A stretch of DNA of 64,000 bases from positions 1-64,000 of the forward strand of contig NZ_JAKNRW010000017.1 in NCBI RefSeq assembly GCF_023072615.1, in the 5' to 3' direction. The number at the start of each line of letters is the position of its first letter. Position 1 is the first letter of the stretch. Both the position numbers and the translations under genes were made by a program. This DNA comes from Pseudomonas violetae. Lineage in GTDB: Bacteria; Pseudomonadota; Gammaproteobacteria; Pseudomonadales; Pseudomonadaceae. Positions 18,241 to 24,719 of this stretch are shown one piece after another. The notes under the pieces are model-generated. The model made no database searches and was not told the origin of the DNA. It worked only from the letters and a program-made list of their open reading frames with translations.

Positions 18241-19035
18241 GTGATCGACACATTCATCAGAACTGGACCTCTCATGGAAGCTGCAAGTTATCCGACCTGG
18301 GCCCAGCGCCTGATCCAGGACTGCAGCGAGAACAAGCGCCGGGTAGTTGAACATGAACTCTATCAACGGCTGCGTGACAACAAGCTCAGCGCGAAGACCA
18401 TGCGCCACTACCTGATTGGTGGCTGGCCGGTCGTCGAACAGTTTGCGTTGTATATGGCGCAGAACCTGACCAAGACCCGTTTTGCCCGCCACCCTGGCGA
18501 AGACATGGCGCGCCGCTGGTTGATGCGCAATATTCGAGTGGAGCTCAATCATGCCGACTACTGGGTGCACTGGAGCCGCGCGCATGGCGTAACCCTTGAA
18601 GAACTGCAGGCACAAAATGTTGCCCCGGAACTTCATGCATTGAGCCACTGGTGCTGGCACACCAGTTCTTCCGACTCACTGATCGTGGCCATCGCCGCTA
18701 CTAACTACGCCATTGAAGGGGCCACGGGGGAGTGGTCAGCCGTGGTCTGTTCCAATGGTGTGTATGCAGCATCCTTCCCTGAGGAGGAGCGCAAGCGAGC
18801 CATGAAGTGGCTGAAGATGCATGCCCAGTACGATGACGCCCATCCGTGGGAGGCGTTGGAAATCATTTGCACGCTGGCAGGCCTGAACCCGGGCCAGGCG
18901 CTGCAGGCAGAGTTGCGCCAGGCCATCTGCAAGAGCTATGACTACATGTACTTGTTCCTGGAGCGGTGCATGCAGCTTGAGCAGGCGGAACGGGCTCCGG
19001 TCACGCGTGAGCGCATGGCGCTGGCGGAAAGTTGA
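18241..19035 (+). CDS. TenA/PqqC-fold protein (iron-containing redox enzyme family)
   Basis: This 264-residue all-helical protein resembles the Pseudomonas proteins annotated as TenA-family or heme-oxygenase-like. Visible segments are FALYMAQNLTKTRFARHPGEDMAR, RNIRVELNHADYWVHW with potential metal-ligand E/H residues, and SNGVYAASFPEEERKRAMKWL followed by MHAQYDDAHPWEALE. The start is a GTG at 18241, set by AAAAGGAG 7 nt upstream; frames open to 18202 lack such a site. It directly follows rbdA. Thiaminase activity is not supported here because no thi genes are nearby. The older label 'transcriptional regulator' for this family is not supported by any DNA-binding motif. Confidence 0.8.
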   Translation: MIDTFIRTGPLMEAASYPTWAQRLIQDCSENKRRVVEHELYQRLRDNKLSAKTMRHYLIGGWPVVEQFALYMAQNLTKTRFARHPGEDMARRWLMRNIRVELNHADYWVHWSRAHGVTLEELQAQNVAPELHALSHWCWHTSSSDSLIVAIAATNYAIEGATGEWSAVVCSNGVYAASFPEEERKRAMKWLKMHAQYDDAHPWEALEIICTLAGLNPGQALQAELRQAICKSYDYMYLFLERCMQLEQAERAPVTRERMALAES

Positions 19036-19053
19036 TCGACTGAGACCTGGTGT

Positions 19054-19100
19054 AAAAAAGCCCGGCCCGCTGTCTTAATCAACAGCGGGGCGGGCTTTTT
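19054..19100. terminator. Bidirectional terminator between the TenA-like gene and sugE
   Basis: GCCCGGCCCGCTGT (19060-19073) pairs with ACAGCGGGGCGGGC (19082-19095), flanked by six A on the left and five T on the right. It can end both convergent transcripts. Confidence 0.88.
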
Positions 19101-19118
19101 CTTTGCAGCGATGAATGC

Positions 19119-19433
19119 TTAGGCGCTGATCTTGAGTCCGACCAGTCCGGCAATGATCAGGGCGACACTGGCCAGCCTGAACAGCGCCATCGACTCGCCA
19201 AACAAGATGATCCCGGCGATCACTGTGCCGACAGCGCCCACGCCCGTCCAGATGGCATAGGCGGTGCCGAGCGGCAGCTCCTTCATGGCAAGGCCGAGCA
19301 AGCCAAGGCTGATGGCCATGGCCGCAATAGTCAGCGCCGTGGGAAGCGGACGACTGAAGCCATCGGTGTACTTCAGGCCGACTGCCCAGCCTACTTCGAA
19401 CAGGCCGGCGAAGAACAGAATGATCCAGGACAT
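19119..19433 (-). CDS. sugE: SMR-family guanidinium exporter SugE/Gdx
   Basis: This 104-residue protein has four membrane segments and works as a dimer, exchanging guanidinium for protons. The membrane-embedded glutamate is in FAGLFEVGW (E13), and GLKYTDGFSR and GTAYAIWTGVGAVGT match the Gdx subgroup rather than the EmrE drug exporters. GGAGG precedes ATG 19433. A guanidine-II riboswitch in its leader (separate entry) independently supports guanidinium export as the role. Confidence 0.93.
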   Translation of the reverse strand: MSWIILFFAGLFEVGWAVGLKYTDGFSRPLPTALTIAAMAISLGLLGLAMKELPLGTAYAIWTGVGAVGTVIAGIILFGESMALFRLASVALIIAGLVGLKISA

Positions 19434-19451
19434 AAGAGACCTCCATCAATT

Positions 19452-19505
19452 GACGGGGTCGTCCCCAGGTAAATGACTCGATCGAGCCGCAAGGTCGTCC
19501 TCGCG
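19452..19505 (-). promoter_or_regulatory. Guanidine-II (mini-ykkC) riboswitch
   Basis: On the minus strand two short hairpins with identical ACGA loops stand before sugE. They are GCGAGG-ACGA-CCTTGC (19489-19504) and GGGG-ACGA-CCCC (19455-19466), separated by about 22 nt. Paired stem-loops with ACGR loops are the defining feature of this class. Guanidinium binding exposes the ribosome site, here GGAGG about 15 nt downstream. A -10-like TATACT (19512-19517) sits just upstream. Confidence 0.93.
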
Positions 19506-19642
19506 ATGCGCAGTATAGTGCCCATTATTAACCTGGTGATCAACTTTTCGGCTCAGTCAGTGACCTGCCGGGCCGCTGTCTCACGATCCTGTTTTTCACT
19601 CATTGGCCGGAACCAGGTCGAGAGCTACGCCGCGGAAATGTT

Positions 19643-19918
19643 GTGCCACACACTGAACAAGGCGGCGGCACCGCTGCCAGGGGTGAGAAGTGCGCGCTGG
19701 CCAGAATTCTGCTTGCCCACCTCCAGCGCCAGGGATTTGCGCTGGGCCAGCGCAAGGTAGCCAGATCCGCGCCGGGGTCACCTGAATGGAAACCGTTTTA
19801 CGAGTCGGACTTGGCTAGAGGCTTCTCGAAAACTCAGGCATTGGTGGCCCTTGCCAGGAAACTCTGTCGGGTGGCATTTGCACTGATTAAAAATCAGAGT
19901 GAATACCAACCCGCCTGA
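19643..19918 (+). pseudogene. Possible remnant of an IS110-type transposase (C-terminal end)
   Basis: The 540-bp gap between sugE and rdgC holds the riboswitch and this remnant. The frame near 19818-19918 reads SKTQALVALARKLCRVAFAL followed by IKNQSEYQP. This resembles the conserved C-terminal helix of IS110/IS1111 transposases, where an M/A-R-K-L core is followed by a short tail. The preceding residues do not form a recognisable transposase, no terminal repeats were found, and no intact start is convincing. It is best read as a decayed fragment. Confidence 0.4.
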
Positions 19919-19973
19919 GATTGCAGGTTTGCCCTGCAACATAGAATCTCCCGCAGGGGCCAGCCATTGCTTT

Positions 19974-20894
19974 TTAGATTCCCTGAGGCGTCTCTTCGCC
20001 ACCCAACGCTTCCACCAGCGCCGGCAAGAAGTCGCCGAAGGTCAGCATCATCAGGGTGAAGCTGGCGTCCAGCTGGCCGAGGGCCTCTTCGCCGCCGTCC
20101 TGTTCCGCTTGATCTTGCAGCAGATCTTCGAACTTCAGGCGCTTGACCACCATCTTGTCGTCGAGAACGAAAGACAGCTTGTCCTGCCATGCCAGCGACA
20201 GCTGGGTGACCACCTTGCCGGTGCTCAGGTGCAACTGGATTTCTTCGCTGGTCAGGTCCTGGCGCTTGCAACGCACGATGCCGCCATCTTCATGGGTGTC
20301 ACGCAGCTCGCACTCGTCCAGCACGAAGAAGTCATCCGCAGCTTTCTGGGTGGTGACCCATTCGGTCATGGTAGCGGTCGGCGACATTTTTACGGTCAAG
20401 GGGCGCACTGGCAGCGAGCCGACGACTTCGCGCAAGGTGGAGAGCAGGTCTTCGGCACGTTTTGGGCTGGCGGAGTTGACCAGGATCAGCCCCTGTTTCG
20501 GCGCGATGGCAGCAAAGGTGGATGAACGACGGATAAATGCGCGCGGCAGGAAGGCCTGAATAATTTCATCCTTGATCTGGTCGCGTTCCTTTTTATAGAC
20601 CTTGCGCATCTGCTCGGCTTCGATCTCTTCGACCTTTTCCTTGACCGCATCACGCACGACGCTGCCTGGCAGAATGCGCTCTTCCTTGCGGGCCGAGATC
20701 AGCAGGAAATCACCGCTGACATGTACCAGGGGCGCATCTTCGCCCTTGCCGAACGGCGCAACGAAGCCGTAAGTGGTCAACTCCTGGCTTGCACACGGAC
20801 GCGCCTGTTTGGTGGCCAGTGCAGTTTCCAGCGCCTCGGCATCAAAAGGCAGATCTTGGGTCAGGCGATAGATAAGCAGGTTTTTGAACCACAT
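19974..20894 (-). CDS. rdgC: Recombination-associated protein RdgC
   Basis: RdgC is a nucleoid-associated protein that forms a dimeric ring around duplex DNA and limits RecA loading. The 306-residue protein starts MWFKNLLIYRLTQDLPFDAE, the canonical N-terminus. It also contains RKEERILPGSVVRDAV, AFLPRAFIRRSSTFAAI and LDASFTLMMLTFGDFLPAL. GGAGAG precedes ATG 20894. The FKBP lipoprotein gene lies beyond the divergent tRNA block, as recalled for PA3263/PA3262. Confidence 0.95.
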   Translation of the reverse strand: MWFKNLLIYRLTQDLPFDAEALETALATKQARPCASQELTTYGFVAPFGKGEDAPLVHVSGDFLLISARKEERILPGSVVRDAVKEKVEEIEAEQMRKVYKKERDQIKDEIIQAFLPRAFIRRSSTFAAIAPKQGLILVNSASPKRAEDLLSTLREVVGSLPVRPLTVKMSPTATMTEWVTTQKAADDFFVLDECELRDTHEDGGIVRCKRQDLTSEEIQLHLSTGKVVTQLSLAWQDKLSFVLDDKMVVKRLKFEDLLQDQAEQDGGEEALGQLDASFTLMMLTFGDFLPALVEALGGEETPQGI

Positions 20895-21005
20895 GGGGTG
20901 AGTCTCTCCTTATATGCAAAGGGGGGCATTATTCTCTTCGCGGTGCCATAGGCCAACCCTTCTCTAAGCCTTTGGAAGGCCTCGGAAAATTATTTAAAAA
21001 AGTAC

Positions 21006-21034
21006 TTGCCAGAGATGGGGGTGCTCCGTAGAAT
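21006..21034 (+). promoter_or_regulatory. Sigma-70 promoter of the first tRNA pair
   Basis: TTGCCA (21006-21011), a 17-nt spacer and TAGAAT (21029-21034). It is preceded by an A+T-rich tract (20985-21002) that could act as an UP element, and followed by the GC-rich discriminator GCGCGCC, the usual make-up of stringently controlled stable-RNA promoters. Confidence 0.8.
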
Positions 21035-21055
21035 GCGCGCCACACCGAACGTGAA

Positions 21056-21131
21056 GGGTGATTAGCTCAGCTGGGAGAGCGTCTGCCTTACAAGCAGAAT
21101 GTCGGCGGTTCGATCCCGTCATCACCCACCA
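21056..21131 (+). tRNA. tRNA-Val (anticodon TAC)
   Basis: 76 nt including the encoded CCA. Acceptor GGGTGAT pairs with ATCACCC. The anticodon arm CTGCC-TTACAA-GCAG places TAC at 34-36, and the T-loop is GGTTCGATCCC. First copy of a duplicated Val-Asp pair. Confidence 0.97.
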
Positions 21132-21150
21132 TTCGCATTCAGTGTTACGC

Positions 21151-21227
21151 GCAGCGGTAGTTCAGTCGGTTAGAATACCGGCCTGTCACGCCGGGGGTCG
21201 CGGGTTCGAGTCCCGTCCGCTGCGCCA
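21151..21227 (+). tRNA. tRNA-Asp (anticodon GTC)
   Basis: 77 nt including CCA. Acceptor GCAGCGG pairs with CCGCTGC. The anticodon loop CTGTCAC gives GTC, and the T-arm is CGGGTTCGAGTCCCG. It lies 19 nt after tRNA-Val, so both come from one precursor. Confidence 0.97.
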
Positions 21228-21272
21228 TATTCGGTAATCTGGAACGCTGAACGCCAGGTGACCACCGAAAAG

Positions 21273-21293
21273 CCCGCTTAGGCGGGTTTTTTT
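21273..21293 (+). terminator. Terminator of the first tRNA pair
   Basis: CCCGC-TTAG-GCGGG (21273-21286) followed by seven T. Confidence 0.88.
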
Positions 21294-21375
21294 CTGCCTC
21301 AAGTTTGTACGTTGTTCCTGCAGGGCGTGTCGTTTCACAGGTTTTTTGATTTATTTGAAAAAATATTCAACTAAA

Positions 21376-21405
21376 TCAACACATTATAAAAACTTGTGGC
21401 ATAAT
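21376..21405 (+). promoter_or_regulatory. Probable promoter of the second tRNA pair
   Basis: TCAACA (21376-21381) and CATAAT (21400-21405) with an 18-nt spacer, embedded in an A+T-rich tract (21340-21395). The -35 is weak, but position and composition parallel the first copy. Confidence 0.5.
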
Positions 21406-21426
21406 GCGTCCCGTAACGAAGGTAAA

Positions 21427-21502
21427 GGGTGATTAGCTCAGCTGGGAGAGCGTCTGCCTTACAAGCAGAATGTCGGCGGTTCGATCCCGTCATCACCCAC
21501 CA
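21427..21502 (+). tRNA. tRNA-Val (anticodon TAC), second copy
   Basis: The 76-nt sequence is identical to the copy at 21056-21131. Confidence 0.97.
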
Positions 21503-21521
21503 CTTACTTTCAATGCTACGC

Positions 21522-21598
21522 GCAGCGGTAGTTCAGTCGGTTAGAATACCGGCCTGTCACGCCGGGGGTCGCGGGTTCGAGTCCCGTCCGCTGCGCCA
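21522..21598 (+). tRNA. tRNA-Asp (anticodon GTC), second copy
   Basis: The 77-nt sequence is identical to the copy at 21151-21227. Confidence 0.97.
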
Positions 21599-21641
21599 TA
21601 TTAGGTAACTTGGAGCGCTGAACGCCAGGTCACCACGGAAA

Positions 21642-21666
21642 AGCCCGCTTATTGCGGGCTTTTTTT
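21642..21666 (+). terminator. Terminator of the second tRNA pair
   Basis: AGCCCGC-TTATT-GCGGGCT (21642-21660) followed by T6. The flank upstream of it (GCGCTGAACGCCAGGT) also matches the flank of the first copy. Confidence 0.88.
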
Positions 21667-21895
21667 CGTCTGCGATTTGGTTTTTGTCGTGTCAGCGTCA
21701 TTGCACTCGCGCAGAGCAATCGTCGTCGTGGGAAGAAGATGACAGAAGCTTCACCTGCCGAATGCCGAAATGCGTTACAACACCGGAACTTATCAGATGT
21801 TTCCTGCTCTCATGCCGGTAGCCATTGGTCGTGGCCGCCTGATAAGCTCGCGGCTTTATTCGATTGCCCTTTAGGCGCATGAACAAGGAAATAGC

Positions 21896-22612
21896 ATGAA
21901 ACAGCATCGGTTGGCGGCGGCGGTGGCCCTGGTTGGCCTGGTACTTGCGGGTTGTGATTCGCAGACCAGCGTAGAGCTGAAAACCCCGGCGCAAAAAGCT
22001 TCCTACGGGATTGGCCTGAACATGGGCAAGAGTCTGGCTCAGGAAGGCATGGATGATCTGGACTCCAAAGCCGTTGCCCAGGGCATCGAAGATGCCGTTG
22101 GCAAGAAAGAACAGAAGCTGAAGGATGAGGAACTGGTCGAAGCCTTCGCTGCGCTGCAGAAGCGTGCTGAAGAGCGCATGGCCAAAATGAGCGAAGAGTC
22201 AGCAGCCGCTGGCAAAAAATTCCTCGAAGACAATGCCAAGAAAGCGGGTGTCACCACCACTGCTTCGGGCCTGCAGTATGAAGTAGTCAAGAAAGCCGAC
22301 GGCGCCCAGCCCAAGCCGACCGACGTAGTGACTGTGCACTACACCGGTACCCTGACCAACGGCACCGTGTTCGACAGTTCCGTCGAGCGTGGCAGCCCGA
22401 TTGATCTGCCGGTCAGCGGTGTGATCCCGGGTTGGGTCGAAGGCCTGCAATTGATGCACGTAGGCGAGAAGTACAAGCTCTACATTCCTAGCGAACTGGC
22501 TTACGGCGCGCAAAGCCCAAGCCCGGCAATCCCGGCCAACTCGGTGCTGGTATTCGACCTGGAACTGCTGGCGATCAAGGATCCGGCAAAACAGGAAGAC
22601 GCAGCCAAGTAA
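21896..22612 (+). CDS. FKBP-type peptidyl-prolyl isomerase, lipoprotein (FklB/Mip type)
   Basis: It catalyses prolyl cis-trans isomerisation in envelope protein folding. The 238 residues begin with a lipoprotein signal peptide ending in LVLAGC (lipobox, acylated C20). A helical dimerisation region (about 30-125, rich in K/E) follows. The C-terminal FKBP domain carries VTVHYTGTLTNGTVFDSS, IPGWVEGLQLMHVGEKYKLY and IPANSVLVFDLELL. The layout is that of Mip/FkpA proteins. AAGGAA precedes ATG 21896. A hairpin follows the stop. The 297-bp gap upstream holds the tRNA terminator and otherwise nothing I can assign. Confidence 0.92.
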   Translation: MKQHRLAAAVALVGLVLAGCDSQTSVELKTPAQKASYGIGLNMGKSLAQEGMDDLDSKAVAQGIEDAVGKKEQKLKDEELVEAFAALQKRAEERMAKMSEESAAAGKKFLEDNAKKAGVTTTASGLQYEVVKKADGAQPKPTDVVTVHYTGTLTNGTVFDSSVERGSPIDLPVSGVIPGWVEGLQLMHVGEKYKLYIPSELAYGAQSPSPAIPANSVLVFDLELLAIKDPAKQEDAAK

Positions 22613-22630
22613 TTTGCGTCTGCTGTGAAT

Positions 22631-22658
22631 CAACGCCTCGCTCATGCGGGGCGTTGTT
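22631..22658 (+). terminator. Probable terminator after the FKBP gene
   Basis: CAACGCCTCGC-TCAT-GCGGGGCGTTG (22631-22656) forms a stem with one mismatch; the following T-run is short, so strength is uncertain. Confidence 0.6.
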
Positions 22659-22861
22659 GCATTCGGGATTCGAAGATCGCAAACAAAACGAACGGACAGG
22701 GCAGGTTGCAGTCATAGCCATTGAAGACGGCTGTGCTATCCGCGCCGGGGCGCCAAGTCAATGAAATATTGGGTTTTTTTATGTGAGTAAAAAACGCCCG
22801 ATCTGAGTTCAGCCCTTATAAAACGGGGGCTTCAGCGGCAAAATGCAGCTCTGTTCACAAG

Positions 22862-22886
22862 GTTATCCACAATTTGTGTGGATAAC
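22862..22886. promoter_or_regulatory. Two inverted consensus DnaA boxes
   Basis: GTTATCCACA (22862-22871), spacer ATTTG, TGTGGATAAC (22877-22886). Each arm contains the consensus 9-mer TTATCCACA, and together they form a perfect 10-bp inverted repeat. It ends 18 nt before the start codon of the YkvA gene. The rest of the gap 22659-22861 holds no feature I can support. Confidence 0.8.
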
Positions 22887-22904
22887 ATTTCAGCGGGAGG
22901 AAAT

Positions 22905-23360
22905 ATGAAAGCACCCTGGAACTTTGCCCGTTTCCTGCCACTGGCCGGACGACTGCTTGCTCGCGGCCGTCTGCCAACCTTGCTGTTCGCTGTCGCCAGC
23001 AAAGGTGCCAGCCAGGGCAACCGCCTGGGCAAACTCAAGGAAGACCTGCGCCTGCTGCAGGCATTGTGCCTGGCCTATTGGCGAGGAGAGTACCGTGCCA
23101 TCAGCCCCCAAGCGTTGATTTCGGTGGTGGCCGGCTTGATGTATTTCCTGAGTCCGGTAGACGCGATTCCGGATTTTATTCCGGTGTTCGGCATGCTCGA
23201 CGACATCGCCGTGCTGGCTTGGTTGATGAAAGTGCTGGATGACGAACTGTCTGCCTTCCGTGCCTGGCGCAAGCGCCAGTTGCCGGAGAAGCTGGCAGTG
23301 GTTGAGCGGCTGCCCGATACACCTGAGCAACTTCAGCTGCAAAACCCGGAAAAACCATGA
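22905..23360 (+). CDS. YkvA family (DUF1232) protein
   Basis: This 151-residue protein has the DUF1232 core ALISVVAGLMYFLSPVDAIP followed by DFIPVFGMLDDIAVLAWLM, a short membrane-associated motif. A basic N-terminal part (NFARFLPLAGRLLARGRLP) and a charged C-terminal tail flank it. GGGAGGAAAT sets the start at ATG 22905. The function of this family is not established. The paired DnaA boxes overlap the place where its promoter or leader should be, so DnaA-dependent control is possible. Confidence 0.85.
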   Translation: MKAPWNFARFLPLAGRLLARGRLPTLLFAVASKGASQGNRLGKLKEDLRLLQALCLAYWRGEYRAISPQALISVVAGLMYFLSPVDAIPDFIPVFGMLDDIAVLAWLMKVLDDELSAFRAWRKRQLPEKLAVVERLPDTPEQLQLQNPEKP

Positions 23361-23487
23361 TCTGATAGAGGATTGTGCCTATATTCATGCACCTCGTGAC
23401 CTTGGTCCGCGACCGTGGTCGCTGTTAGGATTACACTTCAAGGGAAAAGTGCCGACTCGCAAAGTGTCGTTGTCCTACGGGGAAGTC

Positions 23488-23829
23488 ATGGATATTCAGA
23501 TAATCACACGCGAAGGCGAGCCCGAATATGCGGTTTTGCCGTGGGCTCAGTACCAGGCTTTACTAAAAGCAGCAGGTATCGACCAACCACCGCCGCGGGT
23601 CGCACCACAACCTCCCGTGGCAAACCCAGACCAGATTCTTCCAGGTCTGGATCAACTACGCAGTTTGCGCGAAGCAAAGGGCATCGCCATTGAGGCGCTC
23701 GCCCGCACGGTAGGCATCAGCCCGTCTTATCTGGCCTTGATTGAAAGTGGCGAGCGTCTACCCGACGCTGCGATTCGCCGCAGTCTGGCCTGGGAATTGA
23801 CTGTGCCAGGGTGGAGGGACGAATCGTGA
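23488..23829 (+). CDS. Small XRE-type helix-turn-helix protein
   Basis: This protein has 113 residues. The N-terminus (MDIQIITREGEPEYAVLPWA) resembles the Phd-like N-terminal strand seen in some antitoxin-type regulators. The C-terminal half is a Cro/CI HTH: LRSLREAKGIAIEALARTVG followed by ISPSYLALIESGERLPD. GGGGA precedes ATG 23488, and a GTGA overlap leads into the next gene. No toxin-like partner is recognisable, so this is best called a regulator of unknown target. The gap before it (23361-23487) shows no feature. Confidence 0.75.
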   Translation: MDIQIITREGEPEYAVLPWAQYQALLKAAGIDQPPPRVAPQPPVANPDQILPGLDQLRSLREAKGIAIEALARTVGISPSYLALIESGERLPDAAIRRSLAWELTVPGWRDES

Positions 23830-24197
23830 GCGTACGCATCAGTCGTCAACATTGGGACGGGTTGCTGGGGGAGCTGGATCAGGCGCGACGCCAGCGCCAT
23901 CTGCTGACTTATCGTGCATTGCTGGAGCGATTGCAGCTGCCGACCCCTGCCATGCAAACCCTGACCGCTGCACTTGAGCACCTGGCCGCTCTGGACGCCA
24001 GGGCGGAACAGCCATTGCGCAGTTCGCTGGTGATCAGCCAGGGTGCCAGCCGCTTGCCACGTACCGGTTTTTTCGAATGTGTTGAACGCCTTGGGCGTTT
24101 TTCCGGGCCGTCGGATGGTGTTGCCGCCGCCTCCTGGCACGCTTCGGAGGTGGTTCGGGTGTTTGAGTACGAATACCCCGAATCGGCAGAGGCCTGA
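23826..24197 (+). CDS. Conserved hypothetical protein in a three-gene operon
   Basis: The protein has 123 residues and I do not recognise its family. It begins VSVRISRQHWDGLLGELDQA as a helical, charged region, followed by leucine-rich helices (LLERLQLPTPAMQTLTAALE). A less structured part ends VVRVFEYEYPESAEA. There is no signal peptide or membrane segment. The GTG at 23826 overlaps the HTH gene's TGA (GTGA) and has GGAGGG 10 nt upstream; a GTG at 23811 is an alternative. The tight coupling suggests it acts with the HTH protein. Confidence 0.65.
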   Translation: MSVRISRQHWDGLLGELDQARRQRHLLTYRALLERLQLPTPAMQTLTAALEHLAALDARAEQPLRSSLVISQGASRLPRTGFFECVERLGRFSGPSDGVAAASWHASEVVRVFEYEYPESAEA

Positions 24198-24608
24198 GTG
24201 TTCCTCAAGCTCAAGGCTCGGGCCGGCTACTGGCTGGCCCGCCGGCTGTTTCACTGGTCGTGGTTCGTGCGCCAGCCCCGGGGGTGGGGCTGGCTCGAAG
24301 GTCAGTTCGCACGCATGGCCAACCTGGGTGATGTAGGGGCGCAAAGCTTCTATGGGCACATCCTGGCCTTTCGTGGTGTCGGCCTCGGCGCTCGTGAGGA
24401 AGGCGTGCGATTGTTGCGTCTGGCTGCGTTGGCGGGGGATGGCAAGGCTGCGTATCAGGTAGGCGTGTTCAGCCTGGCGGGGACAGCGAGCAAGGCGCCG
24501 GATCCGGTGGAGGCGGCGCGGTTCTGGGGGATTGCAGCGAAGGCAGGGCATCCGTTGGCTGAGACCAAATTGCAGGATTTGGCGTCTCGCGGTCCTTTGG
24601 GTAATTAG
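24198..24608 (+). CDS. Sel1-like repeat protein
   Basis: This 136-residue protein contains two to three Sel1/TPR-like units: MANLGDVGAQSFYGHILAFR; then EEGVRLLRLAALAGDGKAAYQVG; then PVEAARFWGIAAKAGHPLAE. The repeats follow the A-x-x-G-x-x-x-A-x-x-x-L-G rhythm. Such proteins are scaffolds for protein contacts. The GTG at 24198 directly follows the previous stop codon, making it the third gene of the HTH operon. A REP pair begins 13 nt after its stop. Confidence 0.75.
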   Translation: MFLKLKARAGYWLARRLFHWSWFVRQPRGWGWLEGQFARMANLGDVGAQSFYGHILAFRGVGLGAREEGVRLLRLAALAGDGKAAYQVGVFSLAGTASKAPDPVEAARFWGIAAKAGHPLAETKLQDLASRGPLGN

Positions 24609-24621
24609 TGGCTGGTCTGAC

Positions 24622-24719
24622 GCCATCGCGGGCAAGCCCGCTCCCACAGGTTTATGTGTCGTTTGCAAAACCCTTTACCAATACAGATCCCTGTGGGAGC
24701 GGGCTTGCCCGCGAAGGCG
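24622..24719. repeat. Inverted REP pair (REPIN)
   Basis: GCCATCGCGGGCAAGCCCGC (24622-24641) continuing CTCCCACAGG, and the inverted CTGTGGGAGCGGGCTTGCCC (24691-24710) continuing GCGAAGGCG. This is the most complete pair of the GTGGGAGCGGGCTTGCCCGC family in the window. The right copy lies inside the end of the EAL-CBS-GGDDF gene. Confidence 0.9.

Noticed and set aside
22659..22861. Small RNA gene of the RgsA/P16 kind between the FKBP and YkvA genes
   Set aside because: The gap is A+T-rich and has hairpin pieces, but I could not find a convincing sigma-S promoter and terminator pair or recall a matching sequence.
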